A stretch of 64,000 bases of DNA from Amoebophrya sp. A120 (Eukaryota > Sar > Dinophyceae > Syndiniales > Amoebophryaceae), in assembly GCA_905178155.1 (NCBI GenBank), contig CAJINV010000002.1, forward strand, positions 12,890,387-12,954,386, read 5' to 3'. A program made the translations under genes and the position numbers. This document shows, one piece after another, positions 25,401 to 37,400 of the stretch. Under the pieces are notes generated by a model. The model was not told where the DNA came from. It made no database searches and saw only the letters and a list, made by a program, of their open reading frames with translations. Numbering within the stretch: position 1 is the first letter of the stretch; every line of letters begins with the position of its first letter.

Positions 25401-28400
25401 GCTTCGCGCGCTGCGGATCGAGCATGTCCGTGTTCGGTTTAGTTCGGCTGTCCTCCAACCTCAGCATCCTCGACGCAAGCATGATTGGCTCGGCGGTATC
25501 GTTGCGTTCCGTGGCCCGATTCGGTTCCAGTGCCTCGGTCTTCGGCCTAGCGCGACTGGGTTCCGCGATGTCCGCACTCGACTACATCTGCTTGGCCTCC
25601 GCCCTTTCGATCAGGTCCTACGCGCGCATCAGCAGCTCCTGCTCGGTGTTTGGGATAGCCAGACTCGGGTCGTCACTGAGTTTGCTGGAGAGCTGCATCA
25701 TGTGCAGTTCTTTGTCCTTGCGGTCATTCGCGCGAATGGGCCGCTACCAGGACGGCCGTGTGGGCACCAGCATCTACGGACTGACCCAGTTCGGTTCTAG
25801 CATGAGCATCCTGGGCCTGCTGCACCTCGGCTCTAGCCTGAGCATCCGATCGCTGTGCCGTCTGGGATCCGCACTCTCGCTGTACGGATTTTCGCAACTA
25901 GGCAGCAGTGTTTCTGTCCTTGATGTGACGCACTTGGGCAGCTCCCTGAGCTTGCGCCACTGCGCCCGCCTCGGATCCGGAATGTCGGTTTACGCCACGA
26001 TCCAGCTCGGCAGCAGTCTGTCGGTGCTCGACTACCTGCAACTCGGAAGCTCCATGTCGACCAGAAATCTCTGCCGACTCGGATCAAGTCTTTCCCTTTT
26101 CGGTATGGCCAGACTGAGTTCCGCAATGTCCATCCTGGATATCTGCCACCTGGGTAGCAGCATGTCGATCCGAAACTACGGCAGGCTTGGCAGCACACTT
26201 TCCGTGTTCGGAATCGCGCAGTTTGCCTCGGCGATGTCGATACTTGACATTTTCGAGCTCGGATCCTCGCTCTCCCTGCGCGGATTGGTTCGCATGGGCA
26301 GCTCCAGCAGCGTATTCGGGCTGACCAGGCTCGGCAGCAGTTTCAGCTGCTTGGACTTCTGCAGCTTGGGGTCGACGCTCAGCTGCCGGTCGTTCTTGCG
26401 GTTGGGCTCCAGCTTGAGCGTGTTCGGCTTGGCGAAACTGGGCAGCAATCTTTCGGCCCTCGACACGGTCTCACTCGCGAGTGCCCTCAGCCTGCGGTAC
26501 TACACGCGGTTCGGGTCCAGTGTCTCCGTGTACGGGGTCATGAAGATGGGATCCGCCTTGTCGATCCTCGACGCCGTCCACCTCGGCAGTGCGATCAGCA
26601 TCCGGTCCTTCAGCCGGTTAGGATCCAGTTTGTCCGCCTTCGGCGTCGCCAGGCTGGGGTCCAACCTGTCCGTTCTCGACTTCGTGTCGGCCGCGAGCGC
26701 GTTCTCGTGCAGGACCTACAGCAGATTGGGGAGCACGCTCTCCGTGTACGGGATGGGCAGAATGGGAAGCTCCTTGAGTTTGCTCGACTATATGACGCTG
26801 GGCAGTTCCGTTTCCATTCGCAACATGGCGCGGGTTGGATCTTCCCTTTCCGTGTACGGACTGGTTTCCTTCGGCAGCAACATTTCGGTCCTCGATTTCA
26901 TGTTGCTGGGCAGCACGATTTCCGCGAGGAGCTTTGCCCGCCTCGGATCTGCAGTTTCAGTGTACGGCATGAGTCAGTGCGGCTCCAGCATGTCGCTACT
27001 CGACTTCTCGGCCTTCGGCAGTGCAATGTCCCTGCGCGGATTCGCACGGTTTGGAAGCTCTTTATCAGTCTACGGAATGTGCCGCGCGGGGAGCAGTTTA
27101 TCGGTGCTGGACTTTCTGTGCATCGGTAGTCAACTCTCGTTGCGGAGCTACAGCCGGTGCGGAAGTTCCTTCAGCATCTATGGCTTCAGCAACTTCGGGT
27201 CGAGCCTCTCAGTCCTCGATTTCTTCACTATCGGCAGCAGCACCTCGATCCGGTCCTTCATCCGGCTCGGCAGCTCATTGAGCGTGTTTGGCGTGATGCA
27301 ACTGGGCTCTTCCGTTTCCGTCCTCGACGTTCTGCACCTGGGCTCGAACCTGAGTCTCCGGACTCTGAGCCGACTCGGAAGCTCCTTGTCCGTTTTCGGG
27401 ATCGGGAAGCTCGGCAGTGCGATGAGCATTTTGGACTTCACGGTCTTGGGCTCCGGTCTCTCGATGCGCACGTTCACCCGGCTGGGTTCCTCCGCGTCAA
27501 TGTTCGGTATTGCGCGCTTGAGCAGCGGCTTGTCGATCTTGGATGCGGTGTCCCTCGGGTCCAGCTTCTCGGTGCGAGCGGTCGCACGCCTGGGATCCAG
27601 CCTGAGTGTCTTTGGGATGGCGCGGCTCGGCTCCATGTTGTCGATTCTCGACGAGGTGCAGCTGGCGTCGTCCTGCAGTCTCCGTCATTGCGTGCGGTTC
27701 GGATCCAGTTTGTCCGTCTTCGGAATGACGAAACTCGGGAGCTCGTTGTCGATTCTGGATTTCGTGACGATTGGAAGTTGCATGTCCGTACGCGGGTTCA
27801 ACCGCTTCGGATCCAGTCTTTCCGTTTTCGGCATCACCCGACTCTCCAGCCAGATGAGCGTACTGGACTGCATGCAACTCGGATCCAGTCTTTCGATTCG
27901 CAGCTGCGTGCGGCTAGGAAGCAGCGTGTCTGTCTTCGGGACGCTGTACATGGCGAGCAGTTTGTCGTTATGAAATGCAAAATTGTCTGGGTCTGAATGA
28001 GCGGCACACAACTGCGTTTTTGCAAAATGTTTTGAAAGTATTTTGAAGATATTTTGAAAATATTTGAAGCATATTTGGAAAAATATTTTGGCACAAAGTT
28101 TTGAAAATATTTTGCAGGTATTTTGAAAATACCTTCGAAAATATTTGGGCGATACTAAGGCAATAGTTTCCTATGTAGATGTTCGAAAGTAAAGTAATTT
28201 CCTTGCGCCGCTCATCCAGACCCAGACATTTTTGCATTGGATAGTCGTTGCTGGATTTTGTGCAGCTGGGATCCACTTTGAGCGCGCGGTCCTTCGCCCG
28301 GATTGGTAGCCGATTGTCGGTGTACGGCTTGTCTCGCATCGGCGGCGGCGTTTCCATTTTGGATGCCATGTGGTTCGGATCAACTTGCTCGATCCGCAGC

Positions 28401-31400
28401 ATGGGCCGCCTCGGCTCTGCCATGTCCCTGTACGGGATTGCGAAGATGGGAAGCAGTTTGTCCATCCTGGCTGGCGTGGAGATCGGGTCGGCGATGTCAT
28501 TGCGAAGTTTTGCGAGGTTCGGGTCCGCCCTCTCGCTCTACGGGTTTTCGCGCTTGGCGTCTGGCTGCTCCGTGTTGGATCACTTCCACCTGGGGTCGGC
28601 CCTGTCGGTCCGGACTTTCGCGCGGCTCGGATCCAGCTTGAGTCTCTTCGGCATCGCGCGGGTAGGAAGTTGCGTTTCCATCCTGGACTTCGCCAACTTG
28701 GCCAGTGCGCAGAGTGTGCGAAACTTCGCGCGACTCGGCAGCAGTCTTTCGATGTTCGGGATTTTCCGCCTTGGGACGCAACTTTCCGTTCTGGACTTCA
28801 TCACGTTCGGGTCCTCGTTATCGTTGCGGTACACGACGAGACTCGGCAGCACGACCAGCATCTACGGGCTGGCAAGGCTTGGAAGTTTGGTTTCTGTCCT
28901 CGACACCGCCCATGTTGGGAGCAGTCTCTCGATGCGGTACTACGCCCGCATGGGAAGCACCTGCTCCGCGTACGGACTGATGCGCTTCGGATCCTCTTGC
29001 TCAATCGTGGACATGCTGACCCTGGGGTCCAGTTTCTCCACGCGCGCGCTCTGCCGCCTGTCGAGCACGATGTCAGTCTACGGAATGACCAAAATTGGCT
29101 CCAGTCTGTCCATCTTGGACACGCTGTCTCTCGGCTCGGCGTTGTCCCTGCGGTCCTTCGCCCGCTTTGGGTCAAACGTCAGTTTGTACGGGGCTGCCAG
29201 ACTGGGCTCGTCCCTCAGCGTCTGCGACTTGTCCACGCTGGGGTCGACTCTTAGTTTCCGCAGTATCTGCCGCTTGGGATCGGTGATTTCCGTGTTCGGA
29301 TTTTCCAACTTCGGTTCCAGCTTTTCCGTGCTCGACATGCTAACCCTCGGTTCAGCAATGTCGCTAAGGTCGATCGCCCGGCTCGGAAGTTCCTGCTCAG
29401 TGTTCGGATTTTCGCACCTGGGCAGTTCCATGTCAATGCTGGACACGGTGCAACTCGGGTCTGCGTTGAGTGTCCGCTCGTTCGCACGATTCGGCTCCAG
29501 CATGTCAATCTTCAACACGATGCGACTGGGCAGTTGCTTTTCCGTGACGGATTTCCTCACGCTGGGATCCGCGATGAGCATCCGGTCGTGCGGCCGGTTC
29601 GGAAGTTCGTTGTCCTTGTTCGGCTGCGCCACGATGGGATCCGCTATGAGTGTTCTGGATTGCTGCATGCTGGGCTCCACGTTCAGCGTACGCTCGTTCG
29701 CCCGGTTTGGCAGCGCAGTGTCCGTTTTCGGCCTCGCAACACTTGGAAGCAGCTTTTCCGTGCTGGATTTCGCCAACATGGGATCCACCCTTTCCCTCCG
29801 AAGTTACAGCCGCATGGGAAGCGCCATTTCCGTCTACGGTTTCGCAAAACTCGGCTCCACCGTCTCGGTTCTCGATGCCGTCAGCCTCGGCAGCGTTCTG
29901 TCCGTCCGCTCGTTTGCGCGACTCGGAAGCACGTTGTCCTTGTTCGGGTTCGGCACCCTGGGCTCGGCTCTGTCCGTTCTCGACACGCTTTCGCTCGGTA
30001 GCTCGATGAGCATCCGGTCGATGGCTCGGTTCGGCAGCTCCATTTCCGTGTTCGGGTTGAACCGACTGGGATCCTCGATGTCTCTGCTGGACGTGGTGCA
30101 ACTCGGCTCCAGTTTGTCGGTACGCAGCTTTTCGCGGATGGGATCCTCCCTCAGCGTCTTCGGCGTAGCGCACCTGCACAGCGGAACCTCACTTTTGGAC
30201 TTCATGGTGCTCGGAAGCGCAATGAGCCTGCGGACCGCGACGAGGCTGGGAAGCTCGCTTTCCATGTTCGGGGTAACCAGGCTGGGCAGCAGCGTCTCTG
30301 TCCTGGACTTCCTGGTGTTGGGCAGTGTCCTCTCCACCCGATCCCTCGCGAGACTCGGCAGTGCCTTATCCGTTTTCGGAATCGTGAAGCTTGGGAGCAG
30401 AATGTCTATTCTCGACACGTTGCACATGGGATCCACGTTGTCGCTCCGGTGCCTCGGGCGCATTGGTAGTAGCTGCTCGCTGTTTGGAATGTCAAGGATG
30501 GGCTCGTCTTTGTCCATGCTCGATTTCACGAACCTCGGCAGCGCCATTAGCCTGCGGTCCATGAGCCGCTTTGGGTCGACGCTCAGCTTGTACGGTGCTG
30601 CGAGGATTGGGACGAGGCTTTCCATTCTGGATTGCTTCAATCTTGCAAGCAGCATGTCACTGCGATCCTTCATGCGTTTCGGCAGTACCTCGTCCATCTA
30701 CGGCATGAGCAGGTGCGGTTCGCAGATCAGTTTCCTGGACTTCATCACGTGCGGCTCCACGATCAGTCTGCGGTACCTGCTCCGGTTTGGCAGTTCGCTC
30801 TCCGTTTTTGGTGTTGGTCGACTGGGAAGTCAACTGTCCATCCTCGACTACACCATTCTCGGGTCCAACGTCAGTCTGCGCAGCTTCTGCCGCCTGGGTT
30901 CCACGCTCAGCGTGTTCGGCGTGGTGAACCTGGGCAGCGCAATGTCTCTACTCGACTTCGCTAGCTGCGGGAGCTCCATGTCGCTCCGATCGTACGCCCG
31001 GCTTGGATCGGTGATCTCACTGTACGGTTTCAGCAGGCTGGGTGGCGCGGTCTCTGTTCTGGATTCCATCACGATGTGCAGCGGTTTGAGCATCCGGAGT
31101 TACAACCGCATTGGGTCAACTCTGAGTATGTTCGGCCTCTGCCGGCTCGGGTCGGAACTCTCAGTGTTGGATCAGTGCCTGATTTCCAGCTCGCTCTCCA
31201 TCCGCACCTACGCGCGATTGGGATCCAGCTTGTCGATCTTCGGCGTTTCGAGACTGGGCAGCTCCCTATCCGTTCTAGACTTCGTGCAGTTTGGCTCGAA
31301 CGTGAGTCTGCGGAGCTTCAGCCGGCTGGGCAGCTGCGTCTCCGTCTTCGGGCTGGCCCGACTGGGCAGCTCGGTTTCGGTTCTCGATACCATGATGCTC

Positions 31401-34400
31401 GGCTCCACCCTGTCGACGCGCATGTTTTCCCGCGTGGGCAGCAACTTGTCGTTGTACGGCGCGCTGAGACTGGGATCCTCGCTGTCGATCCTGGACATGA
31501 TGTCGCTCGGGTCCTGCTGCAGTGCCCGGGCTTTTGCACGCATCGGAAGCGGCATCAGCGCCTTCGGAATGAGTCGGCTCGGCTCCCGCGTGTCGATTCT
31601 GGACGCGTCGTGCTTGGGCAGCAGCTTGTCGATCCGCAGCTTCTTGCGCATGGGCAGCGGCGCCAGCATCTACGGCATAACGCAGATGGGAAGCGCCATG
31701 TCGGTTTTGGACATGCTATCCATCGGAAGCTCGCTTTCCCTCCGCTCAGCCACGCGACTGGGATCGAGTTCGAGCGTCTACGGTCTGGCACGATTCGCAT
31801 CGAGCTTATCCGTGCTTGACGCAGTGATGCTCGGTTCGTCATTCTCGTTGCGGAAATTCATGCGCCTGGGCTCCAGTCTATCTGTCTACGGGATGGCGCA
31901 GTTTGGATCGCGCTTGTCAGTGCTTGATTTCTTCACGCTCGGCAGCACGGTGAGCTTGCGAAACGCGGCCCGGTTTGGAAGCACTTGCTCTGTTTACGGC
32001 ATCATGCAATTGTCGTCCTCCGTCAGCCTCATCGACTGCCTGCAACTGGGCTCGTCGATGTCTGTTCGGTCGTACACCCGCATCGGCAGCACCTGCTCCA
32101 TCTACTGCACGTTGAAACTGGGCTCCAGCTTCAGCGTCTTGGACCGGTTGCACCTCGGCAGTACCATGTCAATGCGGAGCTGCGCGCGACTGGGGAGCTC
32201 ATTGTCGCTGTTCGGCGTTGCGCGATTAGGCAGTTCGCTCTCCGTGCTGGACGCATGCTTGATCTCGTCCAGCCTGTCGGTGCGCACCTACAGCCGGCTG
32301 GGGAGCAGCTTGTCTGTGTTCGGCCTGGCAAGATTCGGCAGCGCTCTCTCCATCCTCGACAGCGTTCAACTGGGAAGCAATTTGAGTCTGCGGTCCTTCA
32401 GTCGACTCGGTTCCAACGCCAGCTTGTATGGCGTGTGCCGATTGGGCTCCAGTCTGAGTGTGCTCGATAGCATTCTGCTGGGCTCCAGCATGTCGACCCG
32501 GTCCTTCGGCCGCTTCGGAAGTTCTTTATCCGTTTTTGGAATGACCAAACTCGGAAGCCGGATGAGTTGCCTCGACTTCTTCAATATGGGGTCTTCCTTT
32601 TCGCTGCGCAACTTCTGCCGCCTGGGATCGTCTTTGTCCGTGTTCGGGCTGACGAGATGTGGAAGTCGGTTCTCAATGCTCGACATGGTGGCCTTGTCCT
32701 CCTCTCTCTCGCTCCGTGGCTTCATCCGCTTCGGCTCGAGCGTCTCCGTGTACGGATTAACTACGGTCGGCACGTCGTTCAGTCTGCTGGACTACTTCAA
32801 CCTCGGGAGCAGTTTGTCTGTCCGGAACTTCGCGCGTCTGGCCTCGACCTGCAGTGTGTACGGCATGGTCGCGATTGGCAGCACACTGTCGCTGATCGAT
32901 TGCCTGCACCTCGGATCCTCAATGTCGCTTCGCGGCTTCGCGCGGTTGATGAGTTCCTGCTCGGTGTACGGGGTGAGCCAACTCGGCTCCTCGCTTTCCG
33001 TTTTGGACAGCATCGGGCTTGGCTCGATGATGAGCGTCAGGTCGTTCGCGAGACTGTCCAGTGCGGCGTCCGTTTACGGACTAGCCCGGTGCGGCAGCTC
33101 GGTTTCGCTGCTGGACAAAATCAGCGTCGGAAGCAACATCTCCGTGCGGTCTTTCGCCCGCATGTCCAGCACCTGCTCCGTGTACGGAATTAGCAGAATC
33201 GGGTCCGCAATCTCCGTCCTCGACATCATCCACATTGGAAGCTCCCTGAGTGTACGAAGTTACGCTCGGTTAGGCAGCAGTCTGAGTTTGTTCGGCATCG
33301 CGAGGATCGGCTCCGCGCTCTCTGCGCTCGACTTCTGCCACATGGCGTCGTCGATTAGTCTGCGCAGCTACGCGAGATTGGGCAGTTCGCTGTCCGTCTA
33401 CGGAGTTATGCGGTTGGGGAGTCGTTTTTCGATTCTCGATGTGCTCGAGCTCGGGAGCAGCATGTCACTGCGCCACTACTTCCGATGCGCATCCGCCATG
33501 AGTGTCTTCACGCGAATGCAAACCGGGTCCGTGCTCTCAGTGCTGGACTTCGCGCACCTCGGTAGCACGGCCAGCATCCGCAGCTTCTGCCGCTTGGGAT
33601 CCACAGCATCGGTGTACGGTACGTTCCGGTTCGGGCAGAGCATCTCGATTCTCGACAGTGTCACTCTTGGTAGCAGCCTGAGTCTGCGGAGTTACGTCCG
33701 CTTGGGTTCCACCTGCAGTGTGATGAGCAAGTACATCGGCGACCAGTACTCGCTGCTGGGGTGGATGCATGTGGGCAGCTGCTTGTCCATGCGCAACATG
33801 CAACGGTTTGGCACCAACCTGAGCAGTTACGGAATGTGCCGCGTCGGCAGCAGTATGAGCATCTTGGACTTCTTCACGGTGGGATCCAGCATGAGTGTGC
33901 GGAGTTTGGCTCGGTTTGGTTCCGCGATGTCTTTGTACGGTATGGTTCGCTTCGGCTCCGCCGTCTCCGTGCTGGATATGTTGAACCTCGCGAGCTCCTT
34001 CAGTGTGCGCATGACGCAGCGCATGGGCAGTTCCATGTCCGTGTTTGGCATTATGCGGCTGGGAAGTTCGTTGAGCATTCTGGACCAGACCTTCCTCGGC
34101 TCGAGTTTGTCGCTCCGCTCCGCCGCCTATGAAAGCCTCAGAATGGAAATGCTCAAATTTGTGATGCATGAAATGCAAGGCCAAAAAGACGTTGGACTTC
34201 CAAAATCCTAAAACCCAATTTCAGGCGAGCTTTCCAAAATTCGACAGGGGTCTGGACTTCCAAAATCCTGAAACCCAACTTCAGACGAGCCTTCCAAAAT
34301 TCGACAGGGGTCTGGATTTCCAAAATCCTAAAACCCAATTTCAGACGAGTCTTCTAAAATTCGAAAACCCAATTGTGGCAATGTGTAGCAGCGGCACACG

Positions 34401-37400
34401 CCGAAAACCGGGCTGCGGGTCCCGGGTTGCGGGTCCCGGGTTGCGGGTCCCGGGCTGCGGGTCCCGGGTTGCGGGTCCCGGGTTGCGGGTCCCGGGCTGC
34501 GGGTCCCGGGTTGCGGGTCCCGGGCTGCGGGTCCCGGGTTGCGGGTCCCGGGCTGCGGGTCCCGGGTTGCGGGTCCCGGGTTGCGGGTCCCGGGTTGCGG
34601 GTCCCGGGTTGCGGGTCCCGGGTTGCGGGTCCCGGTCTGCGGGCCCCGGTTTGCGTGTCCCGGAATGCGGGTCCCGGGTTGCGGGCGGGGCCGGGTTGCG
34701 GGCCGGGTGGTCCCGGGTTGCGGGCCGGGTCCCGGGTTGTGGGCCGGGTCCCGGTTTGCGGGAGGGTCCCGGGGTGCGGGCTGCGGGTTGTGGGCCCCGG
34801 GTTGCGGGTCCCGGGTTGCGGGTCCCGGTTTGCGGGTCCCGGGTTGCGTTTCCCGGGCTGCGGGCCCCGGTTTGCGGGTCCCGGGTTGTGGGTCCCGGGT
34901 TGCGGGTCCCGGCCTGCGGGTCCCGGTTTGCGGGCCCCGGGTTGCGGGTCCCGGGTTGTGGTTTGCGGGCCCCGGTTTGCGGGCCCCGGGATGCGGGTCC
35001 CGGTCTGCGGGTTCCGGGGTGCGGGTCCCGGGGTGTGGGTCCCGGGGTGCGGGTTGCGGGTCCCGGGTTGCGGGAGGGTCCCGGGTTGCGGTTCCCGGGT
35101 TGCGGTTCCCGGGTTGCGGGTCCCGGGTTGCGGGTCCCGGGGTGCGGGTCCCGGGTTGCGGGTTGCGGGTGGGTCCCGGGTTGCGGGTGGGTCCCGGGTT
35201 GCGGGTGGGTCCCGGGTTGCGGGTGGGCCCCGGGTTGCCTTTCCCGGGCTTTGGTTGGGCCCCGGGTTGCGGGAGGGTCCCGGGTTGCGGGTCCCGGGTT
35301 GCGGGTCCCGGATTGCGGGTCCCGGGTTGCGGGTCCCGGTTTGTGGGCCCCGGGTTGTGGGCCCCGGTTTGCGGGTCCCGGTTTGTGGGCCCCGGGTTGC
35401 GGGTCCCGGGTTGCGGGCCCCGGGTTGCGGGTCCCGGGCTGTGGGTCCCGGGCTGCGGGCCCCGGGTTGCGGGTCCCGGGTTGCGGGTCCCGGGTTGTGG
35501 GTTGGACCGCAAAAGCACTCATAAAATAAAAGCCGCATCATAGCGCCGCAAAAGCATTGCCGCCCGCCGAGGTTGCCCGCCGGCGGTGTTCCGTCCTGGC
35601 GTCTTCCAAAAAAAATTCGAAATGTGGCGCGTGCCGCTGCTACCGGCTCGAGCGACATGTAAAAGAAAACGAATCCGCGTGCTCGGCGTGGTAGCTACCC
35701 CCTCGCCGTTCGGGTTTTAGCAGCAAGGAGCATCGCAAATTAATTGCGGTCGATGAATCCGCGCCGATGATTTTCGCCTATGTATTCTTTTTGTGGCCGG
35801 CGCTTTCGATTCGAGCTTGATCGCAATGCTTTGTCGACCACCGATGTCGACCTTTTGCATCATGCACGCACAAGCGGGATTTTCGAAAACGGAGGGGGGG
35901 GGAAGGGAACCCCATTTGGGTGTCGCGGCGCAAAGCCGCAAGTCTCGCGCTTACGTTCACCACCAGAAGTATTCCTGCACGGGGCCGCTCCATGCATCTG
36001 AATCTGAATTCGGCAGGGGTCTGGATTTTTTAAAAAAAAAAAACCGCATTGCAGAGGAAGCAATCAATGGAGGCCGAGTATTGTCCTGCTAGGGGCGAAG
36101 AATTGGGCTACTGATTAGCACGACAGAAGGGCACCCCTTTGCCTAACTAGCATGACAGACACGCTTTGAGTGCCCGGGAAATTTGTCACGCGCCGACTAC
36201 AAATGGCGCTTCAACTGGAGTCGTTTTTTTGCATTTACAAACTATTTCCACTTTGAGGATTCCCAACCTGAGGCTTTCATACCGCCCGCTGCGGTTCCTT
36301 CATGAGCGTCTTCAGCAAGACGACCTTCGGAAGTTCGTTGTCCGTTCTGGGTCTGTCGCATTGCGGCTCCGGCTTGTCCGTCCGCACCATCGGTAGACTC
36401 GGAAGCGGGCTTTCGCTGTTCAAGAGCGTGATCTGCGGTTCCCAGCTCTCCGTTCTGGATGCTTCGGAATTGGGAAGCTGCCTTTCGCTCCGCAGCTACT
36501 TCCGCATGGGCTCGAATTTGTCCGTGTTCTCGCGACTGCGGTGCGGCTCGATCTTGTCCATCTTCGACACGTTCCAGCTGGGCAGTTGTCTCTCCATGCG
36601 GGTATTCACGATTTTGGGCAGCAGCATGAGCGTCTTCAGCCGCGTCCGCATGGGAAGCCAGTTCTCGACATTAGATTTCCTGACACTGGGCAGTCTGATG
36701 AGCGTCAGAAACACGCTCACGTTCGGCAGTGCCATGTCTGTGTTCCAGCAGAACCGGCTGGGGAGCAGCTTGTCCGTGCTCGACGCCGCGTGTCTCGGGT
36801 CAACCTTATCCGTCCGCTCCTTCAACCAGTTGGGGTCCACGTTGAGCCTCTTCGGGTACACGAAGTTCGGCAGCACAGTCTCCTCGCAAACCATCGTGAA
36901 GGGAACTTTGCTCTCCGTGCGCAGCTGGGCGAGACTCGGATCGACCTTCAGCACGTACGACACCGTTCGTCTTGGCTCCACGCTGAGTGTGCTCGACACG
37001 ATCAATCTAGGGTCGCAAATCTCGTTGCGAAACATCATCAAGCTGGGCAGCACATTGTCCTGCTTCAACAAGATCTCGCACAACATCCAGCAGAACAACG
37101 CGGATCCGAACGCCACGAGCATCTTCGACTTTATGCAGCTGGGCAGCGCTATCTCTCTGCGCCACCACTGCCGCGTTGGCAGCGCTTTGTCGACGTTCAG
37201 CACCTTCAGGCTCGGCAGCAACCTCTCCATCTACGACTACACCACGATGGGTTCCTGCTTGTCTCTGCGCAACCGGTCCCGGTTTGGTTCGGTTCTCTCC
37301 ACCTACGGACGCACCCGCATCACGGACGTTGCGTCGGTGTTGGACGCGCAGTACTTGGGCAGCAACCTGAGTATCCGCTGCTACCACCGACTAGGGTCCG

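Larger units (their letters stand above)
34128..36286 (+). mobile_element. Introner-like intron 6, composite (2159 bp)
   Basis: Flanked by the direct repeat CCGCC (34123-34127 and 36282-36286). The left end is TATGAAAGCCTCAGAATGG and the reverse-complemented right end TATGAAAGCCTCAGGTTGG; similarity continues to CTCAAA. Inside, in order, are AAATTTGTGATGC (34155), three 60-bp repeats, a 14-bp GC-rich array flanked by an inverted repeat, about 650 bp of unassigned sequence and an inverse TGTCATGC motif near 36149. Removal gives SLRSAARCGSFMSVF in frame. Long open frames on both strands inside the array reflect a stop-free repeat unit and are not genes. Confidence 0.88.

Noticed and set aside
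34168-35529. Open frames of 380-450 codons on both strands (Arg/Gly/Pro-rich) in intron 6
   Set aside because: They are translations of a 14-bp repeat with no stop in any frame; the period is not a multiple of three and every frame gives the same peptide. The segment lies within an element whose removal restores the host protein.
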